A DNA stretch of 64,000 nucleotides from Amborella trichopoda (lineage: Eukaryota; Streptophyta; Magnoliopsida; Amborellales; Amborellaceae), in NCBI RefSeq assembly GCF_000471905.2, contig NW_006498549.1, forward strand, positions 7,999,875-8,063,874, given 5' to 3'. The notes below the pieces were generated by a model that saw only the letters and a list, made by a program, of their open reading frames with translations, did not search any database and was not told where the DNA came from. Positions 34,049-49,000 of this stretch are shown in pieces (position 1 is the stretch's first letter; each line of letters begins with the position of its first letter). The position numbers and the translations under genes are program-made.

Positions 34049-37000
34049 GTATGATTATTTATCCTATTATTTAGTGCTTGAATTATGGTTTATCGGCTCC
34101 TTTTGCTTTATAATACAGCGGAATCGTGGTTTTTAGTCAATTGCATTTCCATAATAACAATGAATTTTATTGGTCTTTTCTTTTGTTTATATTCCTCAGA
34201 TTTTTTGCAGCGTTTCCTTGTTCTTGTTTGAATGGTGTTGGCTTTTCAGAAGAAGCGCAAGTGATTATGCATAAAAGAAAACATATACTATGATAATATT
34301 ATCAGTAAAAAAGCCCTGCTGTAATTTAAGTTCGAACTTCCAAGCCTTGGGGCTGGTGATTGTGATCTATAAGAGGACGAAATATAATGCTCGATCATTT
34401 GTTTGCATACCTATGGTGAATTGTTGCTTCTTAGACATCAAAGCATTATAACTTATATGTATTAGAAGAAGATGGAACAACTTTCAGTTATCACATTGTA
34501 TCAATGGAGGGAAGGGGTTCATTCCACACCCAAGTCCATTTTTGGTGGATATGAGGTACCTGTTAACCAGGTGGGGATCTGACCTCTCACTTTCTTAGGA
34601 GAAATATGATGATTGGGGTGAACTTAGAAGCAGATTGGATAGCTATTGGAAAATTGAAGAGAAGTTTTTGAGACCCCAGTAGTGGAAGATATGGGAAAAA
34701 GCTTTCCCTTAGGAAGCTTGCATATTATCCTTGTCAGGAAGGGTTCTCCATAAAGTTATCCTTCCAAACTTGCCAATTATTTATGTTTCTATACCATATG
34801 CTAGCTTTTTTGTGGTGAATACATTAGAGAAATAAGAGATGTCTCATGTAGTGGTTGCAGTTCATCACATAAATCTCACTTGTTCAAATGGAGGAGTTTG
34901 CCAACCTCATAGGTTTAGTAGTGTTGGCACATTTATTAGATATTTGGTGTGGTTGAGGGTCTCTTTTGAGTGGTTTACCAAGAGGTTTCTAGGGTGGCTC
35001 TAATACTTAAAGCCATGGTCAAGGAGTGCTACAAGTGTTTTGGTGACGGGATTGTAGTTGCCTGAAGTTCAGAAAAATGAAGTGTTTCAATATGTTCATT
35101 TTGGGACTAGGAGAGTGAAGGGAAGTTTGCTGTGGGATACTTCTATCGGGGAATGTCGTCCCTCGGTTTGTTTGGAAGGTTTCTGACTGTCCTACAGTCC
35201 TAACTTTTGGATGATTGTGTGCTCAGATAAAATCCTCACTATTGATTATTTAGAAAATTGAGGCTGGACTTTTGAAGCATCTTGGTGTGTGTATTATGTG
35301 TAAGAGTCTAGCTTCTTCTGTTTTGATCAAATGTTGACATCCTTTGGTATAGAGTGGGTGATGCATAGTTGGTTACCAATGTCTATCTCTCTCCCCAGTG
35401 GAGCTCAATCACTGTGGAAATTATATAATTGGGGATGTTGTGGGGTATTTGGGGAGAAAGGAGAAATTACCTACGAAGGGGAGAAAGCATCCCATGGACC
35501 ACACATAAAGGGTTTCATCACCCGAGTTCCAGTGTTTCCACTTGTCAGATCTGTTGTGTAGTTGAGGGCATATTGCACTCCTGAGACCACTTAGCCGAAA
35601 GCTTTGGGTACCATGGAAAAAGCAAAGAACTTGTTTGATGTCATTTTTGAGTCCTGTAGGGGTCTGTGACTTAGGTTGAGATGAAATTTGTTGCTTGTGG
35701 GAATTGGAATTGTGGTTTGTCAATCTTGGATGGTCCTAATAATTTGAGGCAGATTTCACCCTTGACCACCTAACCCATGGCTTTTGGTTTTGTTGAGAAA
35801 ACTGATGAAAATCTTTAATAGCATGCTTGGGTCACTTAGGGGTATGTGACCCCACTTTGGCTGAGATGAAAGTATTCCTCTAGGGAATTAGAATGTGACT
35901 AGTCAATCTTGGTTCCCCTCTTAGTTGAAGGAGATTTTTGAAACCCATCCCATGGGTAAGCAGGTGGCAGGTACCGGTTTGAGAGTTAGCCATCATATTT
36001 CGGAGGTCATTGATTTGTTTTCTGTTGAACCGGTTCTATTTTGTCATGTACCTCATAGTGCCAATCGTTGACTGATGCATTTGACAAGGATGGAGTGGGA
36101 TGCCTCTCTTTTTCTGTCTTTTTTTGGTCTTCAGTTGTGGGATGCCATCCAGGCAGTTATCACTGCAGTTGTATATTATTTTTTCTACTTTCATAGCAAA
36201 ATATTAGATATGATTCAAAAAAGAAAAGTATCTGTTGACCATTGTGTTCATGTGTACACCCACAAGCAGATAAATTGATAACACGAGAAAGAAACAACCT
36301 TCATTGGAAATTTGACAAGTACATATAACTTGTACACTCTTCCTCAACCTCAATTAGGTTGAAAGAGGACAAGCAAGTGGTGTTTTCTTGCCAATAATTT
36401 TTGTCAATTGCTAGCCATGACCTTACTAAAGAGGGTGGCAGGTTGTTGAGTAGAATACTTTAAGGTTTCATATTTACATCTGCCTATTTTTTGCTCATAA
36501 TTTTGCTATTTAATTCTTTGTCCTTTATCAATGCATTCTTTACTCTTGGTAATATGCAGTGTTCAAAAAACTGTTTGGCCATTGATCTCAATGGACCATT
36601 ATGAGTGACTTGGGTGACATGGAGTTGACTTGCCCAAGTGTGTATCCAGATGCTTAAAGAGCTCAAAAAACTGAAAAAGGGGAAAACTAGTAAAAAATTG
36701 TTAAAGATCAGAAAAATAAAAATAAACATAATAATGTAAGAAGTTTATAAACAATTAACAACTTCAAAAAAAAAAAAAAATGGAAGAAGTTTATAAAAGA
36801 TGGAAAATAATATCTAAAGGATAGAAAACTTAAATAGATAAAATATTATAAATGTATACATGAAAATTGAAAATAAAGCAAATTAGATATCACTCATTTC
36901 TTTGATAAAATGCAACAATGGTTGAAGTATTACTAGATTGAGTGAAATCAATAAAAAATAAGTCAATTATATGGATTTTAATTGACAAAAATGAGATGTA

Positions 37001-40000
37001 ACAAAAAATTTGCGGCCAATTCCCAATATTCGAGCTCAGTGCAAATCGATGCATCTAATCCTTGTCAAAGCTTCATTAGACAACCTCAATGGTAAATCTG
37101 AAATAAAAGTCTCACAAATCTGAGATCGTTTATCTTTTTTTGAGAACAAACAAGTCTTTGATTGGGTGAATAACCCAAAAACAGGCTTAGGGAATGAATT
37201 TGTTCAAACTTTGTCCACCCATTGCGAAGAAATCACAAACCACATTGGACAAACCTTGGTCAAAAATCTCAATCACTCGAATTAGACAAATTTGTTTTTC
37301 TGCTCAAATCTCATTGATTTAGGATGATCATTCAAATTTAGTGTATGGACTAATTTGAACTCAAATTGGTTTCTCTAAGGTGAAAAATGATAAAAAACAG
37401 GGTCCTGGATTTCTGTCCCCCTGCATATTTTATTTGAAGTGCAATACTTCGGCTAGTACTTTAGAGACTTGCTGAGTCCATGGAGAACTCATTCAAGTCA
37501 GCTTGAGTTTTGCATTAGTTGGTCAAGTCTCTACCATACTTGCCGGAGAACTCCGCACATTATATACACCCCACGAGCTATGTGTTGTTCTAGGCTGGCC
37601 GCCTGCTGAGGCCAAGCGACTCATGGGACTCTGAGCTGACTAGTTATACACAATGTTAAAAAATGTGGATTCGACCGCCTAGGTGGTCGCAGGCGCTCAG
37701 ATACCTGGTGGCTTGTGTAGTGGGGGGCTCCGTCCCCTTGTGAATTATTGAACCCCCTTATTTTTGTGCACAAAACATCTAATTTTTTTTGTTTAATGAA
37801 CCTTGTTTTGCTAGTTCATTGTGTGTAATTTTATTCAAGGGATCAAACTTAAACATACGTGACTTTGAATTGTGAATGGGATGACTAAAAGTGGTATTAA
37901 AAGAATGAAAATTACCCAAAACTCATCGATTATGCAGCAAGAGCCAAGTAAGGCAACAATAGAATATCTCAATAACTAGAAATGTTGATTTGTCATTATA
38001 GATCATATCTTACAATTCATAACCCGCAAAAAAAGCCTAAACTCAAAGGGCATAAACTAACAAAACTCAAAAGTAGACAACAAATATGATGAACTCAAAT
38101 ATGAGGTTGAGTCTCATCATCACTCACAACATCATGTCCACATCCATGACCAGCATTAAATGTACCAGAATATGATGATGATTTCAAGCCTTCATCATCA
38201 GAATCATCCTTCTCCTCCTCCTAGTATTCACCTTCTTCCCTTGTCTCCTCTGAGTCTGCCTCCTCCTTCTCTAATCATACTCCTATTAGCCTCTTCCCCT
38301 TCCCCTTCGCCTTCCCCTTCCTTTGAGTTTGAGATCTATTAGTCCTCATAGGGATTAAGGCCATACTAGACGCCTCAGGTAGTTGGGTCCATGTCAAGCT
38401 CTCCCCTGCGAATGCATGTTCATTGCCAGCAACCTCCTTGACCAACCATTCGCGCTATTCGTCCACATCTTTCACAAGGATGGGGTCAATTATTTGATTC
38501 CACTCTAAATGGTGCTCGTTCAACTTCTGATTTTACTAAATAAAAACAAGGTCTTTCGGCCTCTTCTGCTCAAAACTATTTCCCTTCTTCCTATGTAACT
38601 GTTTCATAATGCATCATTGCATTATTAGTTTTTAATTACTTAAAAAAATTATTGTACAAGTTTGGGTGGTAGGAGATGAGGACAAATGGTGAATTTACCA
38701 TCTCAAATGTGTTGAAATTGCGCTCGCATCTGGACGATGTACTAGTTAAGTTTAAAATCCGTTGAGCCATGCTTTGCAAGTGAGGGCACTTTGTACATGG
38801 TGGGCCCACCATGAAGCTACAATACATAAAAAATGAGTAAAGTACGTATATATGAGTAAATTTAGAAAGTCAAGTTAAAAATTTAAACTTTAAAGTAAGA
38901 CGTAAGAACTTAAATAATGAATACATTTTCAACTTACATGGATATATTTTTGTCCTTTGCCTCGGTGCTGTCCGTCCCAAGTGTCCCTATGGAGTCTCGA
39001 TACATGTCAAGTTCCATAAATACTTTGTCTTGGACATCTAAGTCAGGGTTGAGCTTCACAGTGCACTTGTTATTTGCTTGCATGAAATAAGCCTTACACT
39101 CTAACTCAAAATTAGTATATTAGTAAGCAAGGTTTAGATAGTACCCTCTTAGGTGTAGGGGCCTCTTCAGCTATAAATCCTATTTGTCGTCTACATTTTT
39201 CAAAATAGGGACATATCTGCTTTCATCATTCTTCAAGTGTTTCTTGATTCTTCTTTTGCGACCTCCGTTGCCTTGTGCATATGCCCCATTGCCAGTTCTA
39301 TTTCACTATCTGCAAGGTGCAGTACTTTTTACGAGTGGCTCTAAAGATTGATGCAATGCTTAATCCCATTCTAAATAACGGGTGTTAAACAATATCAAAT
39401 ACCTTTTTCCCCTTCCATCCTTAGACCACTTGCTTTCCTTCCAATATGAAGAGACCAGCATGGTTCTAAGCTTGTCTCTTTGTTCATTAAGAGAATACAA
39501 AGAGAAGTATGAAGTTGCAAACCTTGTGACCCTTGGCCTCACCAAGTCCTTATCTTTTGCATAGGCCCTCATCATGGCTAAGACATTTGTGTGGCTGTAA
39601 ATTAAAAATTGTTACAGTTTTACTTTCTTTATTATTTTTCCCACCACTTTCATCTTGCTAATTGCCTCAGGCGTGATATCAATGCAATGCGCCGCAAGGC
39701 GTATAGAAAATATACGGCCTCTTGAACTCTAACATCTTAGCAGCCGCCATATTGGTCTTATTCATGTCAGTAACAGTTTTGCCTCCTCACCTCCTCAATA
39801 CACTTATATACTAATTCAAATGTGAATCTCTCATCATGAACCTTCTCAAATGCATCAATGGACCTCAAAAAATTGTTCCCATAGGACAATTAACCATTAA
39901 GTTTATAATGCTTCTTGTCCTCTTATTGGTCCAAGTATCTGTAATAATGGACATCCTTATGGGTCTTGAGGTACCAATTTGCGAGCTTCACCTTTTTTTC

Positions 40001-43000
40001 CGATAAAGGAGCCTTGAGCTTATAAGGTGTAGGGGCCTTTTTTCCTGGCCCAAATTGCCCCACTACCTCCAACGTGGCTTGGAACCACTTCATGCTAGTA
40101 GTATTCAATGGCATACAAGCTTGATAATACCATTTGCTTACATATTGAGAGATCCAATCCCTATCCTCTTCCTTAAAATGGCTCTCAATTCTAGTTTGTG
40201 CCCTTTCATGAAGTACCACCTCAGGATTGGAAGGGGGCAAGTAAGATCAATAGCCCCCCTTCTTCGCGGCCTCTTATGACCAAATCCCAATGTGCTTGGT
40301 TTAGAATGGAGCCCCGTTCCTCCGCATTTTCATCTTCATCTTCATCTTCCAAAACTATCTATAGATCTCATGATGTCTTCATATTTGTTTCTTCGACTCT
40401 TCTCTCTTCTTTGGCCCCCATGTTAATGATATAACATCTCTTCCTAACATCTCCAGGCCCTTGTGTATGTGGGGCTACATCCCCTCTAATGCTGGCCAAG
40501 TGTGTCTTCAATTGATTAATGTCAGCATTATACTTCTTTTTACAAAGCTGCAAGCTACCTCATTCGTGGTGTTAGGATTGGGACAAAATACATTTATGAC
40601 AAGTCCAATGTCTAGATAAATCCACAAAATCCAGATTAATTCTCAAAACAATTTTCAACTACCCAAATATTGAGTAAGGAACACAACCCAATTAAGAAGG
40701 GGTTATAATTTAACTATTATTTTATACAATAGTTTACTAAATAACTATGTCGTCTAAAATGCAGAACTCAAACTGGTTATTGAATCAATAACATAAATCA
40801 CAATCATCAAAATATACAATAAAGCTGCTAATGTCACCTTAAATATAAAAAGTGACCATCCAAAAAAGCACAGATAGGCAACAAAGTAGAAAAAATTAAT
40901 ATACCTTCTCAATATTTTGACAATCTGCATGCCCAGGAAAAAAGGCTGACTTAAATGTAAAAAAAAACTCAAAATAAAACCTGCGCACCAATAGGCAATG
41001 ATATAAAGCAAAAAATGAAAAAAACAGTGCATAAATACTAGCCAAATTTAAAATAAGAAAAAATCAAGACCCAACCAAAAACCGAGAAATGAAATACACC
41101 AACCTGTCAAAGCCAATCAAACTTGGCTCAAATTGGTGACTTTTGATTGCTGAAAGACTTCTTTTACAACCACTTCAAGTCTCAATAAGCATCGGAAAGT
41201 TAAAAAATTGTCAATCTACATAAAAATACAAAATCTTGTATTTGTGGTCGTTTTTCAATATCCAAATACAAAAATGGGTTTTTTTTTTTTGGTGGGGGGG
41301 GTAAATTGCTCACCAAAGCCCTTCCCCTGCTTTTAAGGGGGGAAATGGCCAATTTTGCCCTTGGCCTAGGGCCTTTTTTCCACTGTTGGCCAAGAGCACC
41401 ATCGGGCGGCCTAGGCAGGCGCCTGAGAGCAACACCACATAGGGCCCTGCTGAGGCCCTATGTTCAGTAAGGCCCCTAGGCGCCCTAGGCAGCCGAAATT
41501 TTCATCATTGGTTATACATGTATGGCTGATGCTGATGGTACTTTAGTCATTTACATCTATGAGAGCATGGGTCATCCACCCACATTCTATAACCAAATGA
41601 ATACATTCTCCATGCAAGGGTCTCCTCTTTTGATATTGTATTAGATCCTAAAGTATGCACATCTTTCTGGATTCATAAATCATGATCTCTTGTCTAATAT
41701 TTCAAAGTGTGGGATATTTGTTCTATTCTGATAAATGTTTTGCCTGCGTGTCTATACTCACATGAACAATACACACATTGGTCAATACCTGCATAGTGAT
41801 ATATCAAATATGTATTATTCAAAAAAACATATCAAATATGTATGCGTGCTCTAATAGGTAAAAGTGGAAGTGAAAGGGTTATGTTAAGTAGCATGGGTAA
41901 CTTGCAATCTCTATTTTCTCCTTTGACCCACATATTGTTTTCCATGTGTCTTGTTCTAGACATCTATGTTTCCAGCATCACATGTCTTTCACTCATTATC
42001 TGATGCATGCTGGTATGATCTAGAAGAATTTATCCTAGACCTGAACTAGTTTGTGAACAGAGTAAATGTCCGACTTGTGTTTGATGGAGTAAACACTTGT
42101 ATTTGATAATATAAACGCATGCAATCCTCTATGCTAATGCACAAATATAATCGAATATAGAGTGCCAGATAAAGAAGACTTAGTCATGGTCATACATCTA
42201 TGTAGTACTTTCTAGTTTTTGATTTTTTACTCATTGTTTTTATATGTTGTTCTGGCAGGCTTCTGAGATTTCAATACCAAACTTCTTGACAGCTACTATA
42301 TTTTCTGCACAAAATGGCCCAACTTCCATATTCCAAAAAAATGTGCAGCTCTTGATCCTGATGTGTTGTACTTTTGGAATATTCAGGTCATAATCTTCTG
42401 TAATAAACCTGATTTCTTGCTAGGTTGAATTTGTAAATGAAGGCATTCTATAGGAAGGTACTGTAGCATCATAGACATCATTGCAATCATGTTAGTAGAG
42501 AAGGATTCAGTCTCGGAGATACTGAAAGAGATACTTAAATCAATGTTATTTAGAATACCTGAAAGAGATTTTCAATGATTTCTATGTAATAATTTGTTGG
42601 CATTTTGAGTTTCTCGTAAAACATTTTGCCCCAAAAATAATTTGCGGTGAATTTCAATTGATACTGGAAAATAATGGAACTCGGTAAATCTCGAAGTCTG
42701 TGAAAAAGTACAACTGAAATACTGAACCTATTCTTTATCTTAAAAGTGCACCATAGGTTCATTAAAGAGTCTAGAACGTTGGCTACGGCCTTCATAAAAA
42801 CACTCGTAATATTGTCTAGCCATTCTGACAAAAAATTGTCAAAATGTCTTTGTGGGTTTTGAAATGACTTTTTGGGCTTCCTATATGTATAAATCATTAT
42901 TATATTTTTCATGAGCGATAAAGTACACAATAAGAACTTTTAAGTATGGTATATGAAGGTCAATATCACCCTTAGCCGGTTGGGGACCTGCTACTAACTG

Positions 43001-46000
43001 CACTTAAAGTTCAAAAATAATTATCGCATTTTGCCAAACTACACGTAGCCACCTGATTTCACATCAAGTGGCTAATAGTGGTTGTACCTTCTTGTACTAA
43101 AGGTAAATGGTCTTATAGTATACAATCCCTTCATGATAACCATTTCTCATAACTTTCTTCATATCCGTGTTACTGCACAAATCAATTCCTCTATGAAGGT
43201 GGCATTGTGAACTGCTCCAATAACTGATCTTATGGTCTAAACTAGTTATTGCCCCATTCAAATGACTAGTATGTTACTCATTAGTCATCCAATGAATGTT
43301 GCAAAGGGGTCAAAGTAGTTTTATCTATTATGGCACCTGAAGGACTAGACTAGACTTCAAAGGATATATATGCAGTGGCAGGGATCATAAGTAGTTTAAT
43401 TGTGAGGGGTAAGGGGTATACGTTTAGATTCATGGTAAGGGGTATACGTTTAGCTTTCTAGCCTCTATGGGCATCATATGTCGTGTGAGGTTAGCCATGG
43501 GAGGCTGGTGACTGCATCTTTAGTAGTCCAGGCTTTGTAATAGTACTGATATACATCAGTCAATTCCTATGGCACATTTGAGAATATGGACATTTCCTTT
43601 GGCAATGGGTAATGGCCGATGGGAATTATGGATCAAGATACAAGAGACAACAGGAATTGATATATTTCAGAAGGATTACTAGTAGAAGTTAGGCTTGAAT
43701 TTGGTTGTATAACATTCCAAATGGCCTAAAGAAGGTAAATAGCTGAAACTAATTGCCTTTAAGAAAAAGGGTAGGTGGGCTTGTTTGGTTTTTTGAGGAT
43801 TAATTTCTAGAGATCGCACCCTTGACCTCCCTCATCCAAACTAACATTTGTACCACTAAGCTGAAGCCGAATGGACCAAAATAAAATCTTTTGAAAGCTA
43901 GAATTATGCCTTCTTGACATTCCGTCCTTGAGGAGATCAATATTATAAAATGAGAAACCATGAAGATCTGTTAGAATGAGTATCGTGGAAATAATGCTGC
44001 TCTTGGCATCTGTGGTTGTAAGAGTTCATGAGTAGGTTCTCATTGTTGGTGAATATAGGTGAGCTGCCTAGAAGAAAGAATTGCATATGTTGGGTCTTGA
44101 TCACTGTAACGTAGGTGCGTTAAAATGGTGTGAGAGAGGTGTTTGGGGATTCAAATGTGAATCAAGCAACAGGTTCCCAGAACTACCAAATTTCCAACAA
44201 ATAATTGTTGAATTTGAGCGAGAAGTCTGGGTTGTTGGAAGAACTACAGTGGACTTGGATAGTGAAGAATCCCATTGGAGCTATGTGAAGAGGGGTGGTA
44301 TGAAATAGAGGAAGTAGCAAAGGGGGTTAAGGGGAATATTTCAGTGGAAGGGCCAGTAGTATTTATTGGGAACATATACTAACCAGAAATGGGATTCATT
44401 GTGGTTAGCATGAGTGAAGGTCACATGGAGGTCACATGGACAGGAATGAATGAGATAGAGTAACAACATGACCACTTATTAGTGAGGATAGAAGAAAACC
44501 AATTATCACAGCTACAGTGGGAGGTCTGGCAAGAAGAAGGAAACAATGGGTGAGAAGTGGCAGGTAGCTGTCTGTTGGAATGATTTGGTGAGATAGTGGC
44601 AGTTAACACTGGAGTTCCTTTGTGTTTGCTTTCCTCATTTGAAATTCTTAAATTGATGTGTTTCTGATTCAATGAGGCTGGCATGCATATACACAGGATG
44701 ATAGAATCTTGCAAATTGGATTCGTGGTCTTGCAATGGATGTGGACCTTGGAGATAAATGTGCTTGTCAGCAATATTTGCAGTGCCATAACAGGGAATAT
44801 GTTAGCTGCACTAGAAGGATTGAGGGGTGAAGAGTGAATGTAGTGTGGAAGTGAGACTAGTAAGCAGAAGAGACATGATTGTGAAGGGAGAATGTATATG
44901 CTAGGCATATCTTTGTATAATTTCCTAAACGAATCTCGTAAGTCACTATAGCTATTATTATTAGCGACAGGTAGCGGTGCCTAATGAACTTCTTAACAAG
45001 CACCACCACATCCTCCTTTGCCTGGGTGACCCGCTCCATTGAGAGTCCAAATCAATTCCTAATGATACTATGGCCTCTAGTTTACTGATCTAGGAGGTAA
45101 GTAGGTATTGCAAATTTTTGCTTTAGTCATCATCTTCTCTTTTCTAGTTCTTGCTTCTCCCATGCTGTTTTGATTGTGATAGAAACTTGAGTAGTTTCAA
45201 ATTCTTTCTTCCATTGATATGTTTCAAGTGGAGTGGTATTGGTATGTGATTATTGTAACATAAGAGACATCTTTTAAGAAACAATGCAGCCATGGAGAGC
45301 TTTAGGAGAAGATACTCAAAACATAAGTTTTCTAATGTCTATACACAATCCTGAAAAAGTTTATGCACACAAATCGAGGAGGAAATTGATCGTTGAGGCT
45401 TGGATTCCTCTGAGGATGCTGAAGTATTAAACTTTTGTTCACTCTCTCCATGTGTTCTTGTAACTATTGTTTCTTGGGATTATAGAGTTAGAGATGTTGG
45501 GATGAGAACGGTGCATATTGGGACTTCTTGAAAAAAGTTATATGATTTTGCCCTTGGCTTAGAAATATGACTTATATGCAATTTTATTTGAGAAACTATA
45601 GGGAGATTCTGAAAATGATATGGATGACCTATTAATTATTAGGCCACTTGGTGTGGGCCTTATCAAAAAAAGGTACTAACGGATGCTATGAAATGCTTAT
45701 GATCAACAATGGTGGATGTATGCTGAAGACAAGTAATATTTTAATATTTGGTACTGCATTTATCTTAGTGGACTTACCAGTTTGTCATTGTTAATTTTGA
45801 CTACAAAGTTCCTAATGCAGTTCTCTGTGTGTGTGTGTGTGTATCATTCAAAATACAATGTTAGAATGAGTTCTGATTGGTGTTATTATTGAAAAGTCCT
45901 TTTTTGGGTAAAAATTTCTTTTTTAGATAGCTTACTTGTTAATTAATGGTACACATGAAATTTTTACAAAAATGCGACGATAGTTTCAAAGTAATCGTCT

Positions 46001-49000
46001 TGAAAATTTCAACAATATTCATATGAGGATGATAAAAGTGCCACTTGACTTCCACTCATTGAAAAAGTTTATATAAAGTTGCAACCTTATACTAGAGAAT
46101 TAAGGTGTGCATAAAAATCCAGTACAAAAGAGTGTTGCAAAGTTGGAAAACCTTCTAATCTCGACCTCGAGATATATGAATATAAAGAAAAAATGAATTT
46201 CAAGTCCCAAAAATGCTGCATCTTGTAAAAGTTATCTGGACCATCTATGTTCAAGATTTTCAAGTGCATATAAATGTATTTGATCTGCACCATTTTTAGA
46301 ACTTTAAAATTCATAATTAGGGTTAGCACAATAATTGTCAAGCCATCATGAGGTTTCAATACCAGAACTACATCTTCCAACAAAATTTAGAGGTGTGCCT
46401 CACTTATATAGTATAAGGTGGGCACCTGATGCAGATCAAAATTTGGATGCTACAATTTTTAATTTTATTTTTGTTAATTTTATTTTTAGAGATTGGGTAG
46501 AATTTTTTTTTTTATTAGAGTTAAAACTTTTTAGAAATAAGAATATGATGGTTAGATGGTTCTCTTTAGATAATTTTAGGAAAGTTATCTTGTGGGTTTG
46601 GACGTGTAGCAAAGGAAGGTCAGCTTTAGTTATCTTTATGGGTTTTAAATAGGAGTTATCTTTTATGGAATGGGTAAGTTATTAGTTGCAAAGTATAATG
46701 GTAATTGTTGGTGCATGATTAGTTGATAGAGTTAGCTTCCTAAGATTAACGTGGGTATGTGTTAGTGCGTGAGAATAAGAGATAAGGGTGTAGTTTTGGT
46801 AAGATAAGTATTTTAGTTATAAATGGTAGGGTATTAATTGGTAGTTTCCTTTTTATAAGGAGGTTTTTTTCTTAGCTCATAGGAGTAGATTAGGTTGTTA
46901 ATAAAATATTAAGTTAGATTAGGAAGGTTTATTATGTTTTTTTGGAATAGGACGTGCAAGGCGAGGGTAGGAATTGAGTCAATAACATTTTGTTAGCTAT
47001 TTATTTTAGTAGTTAACTTTAGGGTGGTGAATGTAAACTTCTATAAAAAGGAGCACACGAATTGTAATTGGGGATTTGAATTTTATGAATGGAAAAAAAA
47101 TGATCTTTGAGATCCTGTAGAGTGTGAGAGAGAGCCCTTTGTGGGTGTTTTTTCTTCTCCTTTGCTTATGGTCCGTGCTAGAATACTCGTATCTGCAAGT
47201 TTTGTTCTTTCTTTTTGTGATTTCCTTCATGATTTTTATTTCTCTCTCTTAAACGTGGTTAATTTTGCTGGTGTTGTTTGCTGGTAAAAGTTTATACTTT
47301 GTCAGGTGGTATCAGAGCATAGTCGATTCTTGTAGATCATAGTGCTCGCCGATTGGCCTCATGGGTCGTGGACAAGGTCTATGGCCGGGTATCGAGACTC
47401 AACCCATCCAGCGAGAGCGAGACCTCCGAGATCTCTAAGAGCTTGAGATCAAAATTTTGAGAAGGCAAGTAGAAGAGCTGACCTTGCGCTTAGCGCAAAA
47501 GTTAGCTTCGACATTGTCACGACCCCTCCTCTACCACCTGCCGGACACACCGGAGGACGATAGGGTGCGGGAACCGTGACCACATGTAGCGAATGCCACT
47601 CAGGTGGGAGTGTGCTCAACGCTTTGAAAAGATAGAAATCAAAGCCAACCACAAAAAATAAAAACCAAACTAACAAAACACGAAGCACACAACTCACAAA
47701 CATACTGGGCAATTCAAGTCCCAAAATTTCGTAAGGTAGATCCAAAATATTACAAGAGAGTCCAAGGCACCAAAGGCCCAACAATAATACATAGTTCCAA
47801 AGCAAGAACAACTGTATGGCCAAACTGCCATCTAACACGTACAATCAAAGCGAAGCTTCCTCAAGAAGTACGGGGCTGCAACCGCCAGCCGCGATCACAG
47901 GAACGCCCTTCCACAAAACACGACAGCTATCACTCTACATAGGTGAAAGTTAAAGGAGTGAGCTATAAAGCCCTGTAAGCAGACCACAGTGCCATGCTTT
48001 CCTTCCTATGAATGTCATCTCACAACAATGCTCAAGGTGCTATGCCATTCTTATAAAACATGAGTCGTGCATCATAATCATATCTATGAGTGTGCCGTGC
48101 ATGATTCATAGTGAAGCAGTAACAAAATCAGATCAATCACATATGATAGGAAGCGAAGGTCAATCAAATCATTCAACCATGCAAATCTTAGCAAATCAAC
48201 ATATGAAGGTAAGCATCAACAATTACCAACTAACTCGCTCCCTAATTCGCCTACTCCCGAAGTAGAAGCCCTATCCATCAGACCAAGCCAATCCCATGGC
48301 TTAGGATTTCTAGCATCACTCAGGAGGGAAAACAATGACAAATGGGGGAATCCATTACGTAATGTTTTCACACACACAGTCCCCAACGCGCTTTTGGGGC
48401 TTTTAATAGGCGATGGCCTTGCAAGACACTACCCCTTATGCTACTTTGGCTAGGAGTGTTACGCCTTTTGAGTGCCAATCACTATGAATGGGGGAACGAC
48501 CACCCAAACATCATCTACCCCGACTCCCATCCTATCATTGGGCGAGTCAGAGAGGTCACAAGTCAGGCAATGCAATATGCTCAAAGCATGCCGATCAATC
48601 TCATATCATAGTATGGCAATGCAATACGCTCAAAGCATACCAATCAATCACATATCATAGTATGGTCAAGCAATACGCTCAAAGCAAGCCAATCAATCAC
48701 ATATCACAGTATGGTTATGCAATACGCTCAAAAGCATGCCCATGAATCACATATCACAGTATGGTCATGCAATATGCTCAAATTATACCAATTAATCACA
48801 TATCACAGTATGGTCATGCAATACGCTCAAAGCATGTCAATCAATCACATATCATAGTATGGTCATGCAATACGCTCAAAGCATGCTAATAAATCACATA
48901 TCACATGTCATATAGCATGTCTCAAAATCTTGTATATATGTCATATTAAAACATGTATCATAACATGTACACATATCATAACAGAGCATGTCTCACTACA

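Noticed and set aside
44081-45039. Several 60-104-residue ORFs in ABCB26 intron 2
   Set aside because: They overlap on both strands, have no domain and no splice support.
47449-47844. 131-residue minus-strand ORF
   Set aside because: It crosses the junction between the outer element's interior and the inner LTR, so it is a chance fusion.
48567-48912. Regular 49-bp repeats as a CRISPR-like array
   Set aside because: There is no alternation of constant repeat and unique spacer; the whole unit repeats with drift, it lies within an LTR, and the genome is a plant.
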